Shown here: one piece after another, positions 7,188 through 7,958 of the stretch
Position numbering within the stretch: the first letter of the stretch is position 1
Layout of the letters: each line of letters begins with the position of its first letter
Origin: UBA6136 sp044378425
GTDB taxonomy: Bacteria; Pseudomonadota; Gammaproteobacteria; Methylococcales; Methylococcaceae
Direction of reading: 5' to 3'
Assembly: GCA_044378425.1 (NCBI GenBank)
Contig: JBILXN010000111.1
Span: 1 to 7,958 of the forward strand
Length of the DNA stretch: 7,958 bases
Notes under the pieces: generated by a model
The model's database searches: none
What the model was told of the DNA's origin: nothing
What the model saw: only the letters and a program-made list of their open reading frames with translations
Made by a program: the position numbers and the translations under genes

Positions 7188-7272
7188 TGGTGCCGATGGT
7201 CGGATTTGAACCGACACGACTTGCGTCACCACCCCCTCAAGATGGCGTGTCTACCAATTTCACCACATCGGC
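7188..7272 (-). tRNA. leuU: tRNA-Leu (anticodon GAG)
   Basis: The minus strand folds as a complete 85-base class II tRNA. The acceptor arms GCCGATG and CATCGGC pair fully, the discriminator is A, and CCA is encoded. The D-arm region contains AATTGGTAGA. The anticodon stem CCATC/GGTGG encloses the loop TTGAGGG, so the anticodon is GAG, reading CUC and CUU leucine codons. The variable arm GAC-GCAA-GTC is a short hairpin, as expected for leucine tRNAs, and the T-arm is GTCGG-TTCAAAT-CCGAC. It follows secG by 18 bases with no terminator between, so it is probably processed from a tpiA-secG-tRNA transcript, although its own promoter cannot be excluded. In E. coli the tRNA-Leu(GAG) gene downstream of secG is leuU; the symbol is transferred on that basis. 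Confidence 0.97.
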
Positions 7273-7290
7273 TATTTTATTTTGAAGCTG

Positions 7291-7668
7291 TCAGTTTGCG
7301 GGTTTGCTTTCGTCCGCTTTTGGCGCTACGGGTATGTCTGTTTTAGGTACTGCTGGTGGCTGCACAGCAACCGGTGGAAGGTCCCGTTGAGCCGGCTCTG
7401 CAGTTTGCGGAGCGTCCATGATGTCAGGAGCGGTATTATCCTGTTTGGTGGCCAAGTAGGCAAGGGCCAAACTGGTCGTAAAAAAAGTGGCTGCCAGAAT
7501 AGCGGTGGTTCGGGACAAAAATGATGACGCCCCCCTCGCGCCGAATACCGAGTTGGACGCGCCACCAAACCCGGCACCTGCATCGGCCCCACGGCCTTGT
7601 TGAAGCATGATCAACCCGACAATAGCGAGAGCGACCAGAACGTGAACGACTATTATTGCCTGATACAT
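7291..7668 (-). CDS. secG: Protein translocase subunit SecG
   Basis: SecG is the small accessory subunit of the SecYEG channel in the inner membrane and helps SecA-driven protein export. The 125-residue protein has the family layout: TM1 at about 2-22 with MLQQGRGADAGAGFGG immediately after it (the hallmark SecG loop), the NSVFGARG segment at 39-46, TM2 at about 53-73, and a Pro/Ala-rich, low-complexity tail (about 78-125), which is common in proteobacterial SecG. The ATG at 7668 has GGAA five bases upstream. The frame stays open further up to 7923, but that part runs inside tpiA in a different frame and is not SecG-like. It begins 11 bases after the tpiA stop and lies 18 bases before the tRNA, so the three are likely one transcript. 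Confidence 0.97.
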   Translation of the reverse strand: MYQAIIVVHVLVALAIVGLIMLQQGRGADAGAGFGGASNSVFGARGASSFLSRTTAILAATFFTTSLALAYLATKQDNTAPDIMDAPQTAEPAQRDLPPVAVQPPAVPKTDIPVAPKADESKPAN

Positions 7669-7679
7669 AAAATTTCCAA

Positions 7680-7958
7680 TTACGAGGCTATACAGATTGC
7701 CAGGAAAGAGTTGGCGTCCAACGCGGCGCCACCAATGAGTCCACCATCGACGTCCTGTTGACTCATCAGGCCCGCAGCATTGTCGGGTTTCATGCTGCCA
7801 CCATAAAGAATCTGTAACCCGCTGGCGACTTCTGGGTTCAGTGCTGCAACCCTTGACCGTATGTAGGCGTGCACTTCCTGAGCTTGTTCGGTAGTGGCAG
7901 TGAGTCCTGTTCCAATCGCCCAAACCGGTTCATAAGCGATCACAGCGCTTTTGAGCGA
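7680..7958 (-). CDS. tpiA: Triosephosphate isomerase, C-terminal part (5' end outside window)
   Basis: TpiA interconverts dihydroxyacetone phosphate and glyceraldehyde 3-phosphate in glycolysis and gluconeogenesis in the cytoplasm. The window holds the last 92 codons and the stop; the family is about 250 residues. The fragment contains the signature AYEPVWAIGTG, whose Glu (codon 7929-7931) is the catalytic base and whose following residues form the closing loop 6. The phosphate-binding segments LYGGSMKPDN and GGLIGGAAL follow in the right order and spacing. All visible active-site residues are intact. A GTG at 7943 could look like a start, but homology continues upstream through SLKSA to the window edge, so it is internal. 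It lies immediately upstream of secG. Confidence 0.97.
   Translation of the reverse strand, partial: SLKSAVIAYEPVWAIGTGLTATTEQAQEVHAYIRSRVAALNPEVASGLQILYGGSMKPDNAAGLMSQQDVDGGLIGGAALDANSFLAICIAS

Noticed and set aside
7669..7923. 85-codon N-terminal extension of SecG
   Set aside because: It overlaps tpiA in another frame, and SecG proteins begin right at TM1, matching the ATG at 7668 with its GGAA ribosome site.

Overview
The window reads as chromosomal DNA of a moderately GC-rich Gram-negative proteobacterium, most likely a gammaproteobacterium. The arguments are the order tpiA-secG-tRNA-Leu(GAG), which is a familiar proteobacterial chromosomal arrangement (in E. coli secG is followed by leuU), a tRNA with an encoded CCA end, and a complete three-part RND efflux system, which needs an outer membrane. 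I cannot name the genus from the sequence alone.

Layout. Positions 5769 down to 1 (minus strand) hold a tight three-gene operon for a tripartite efflux pump. The outer-membrane channel (NodT/OprM-type lipoprotein) comes first, then the periplasmic adaptor (AcrA/MexA-type lipoprotein), then the inner-membrane RND pump (AcrB/MexB-type, HAE-1). The pump gene runs off the left edge and lacks its C-terminal part. The genes overlap by 7 and 4 bases, so they should be translated together. Positions 5770-5917 form a divergent regulatory region with a good minus-strand sigma70-type promoter and a weaker plus-strand one whose -10 box overlaps it. Positions 5918-7102 (plus strand) encode a 394-residue exported or membrane-anchored protein made of about nine Sel1-like repeats. 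It converges on the minus-strand group tpiA (partial, right edge), secG and tRNA-Leu(GAG). A single hairpin at 7149-7181, with an A-run on one side and a T-run on the other, can end transcription from both directions.

How the genes work together. The pump, adaptor and channel would form one envelope-spanning exporter for drugs, solvents or other amphiphilic compounds; the substrate cannot be read from the sequence. The Sel1-repeat protein shares only the promoter region with the pump, and no functional link is shown. TpiA (glycolysis/gluconeogenesis) and SecG (Sec translocon) are housekeeping genes grouped with the tRNA. No regulator gene, mobile element, CRISPR array or phage gene is visible, and there is no stretch over 300 bases without a gene. 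I found no convincing new biological system; the points of interest are in gene order, start sites and the shared regulatory elements.
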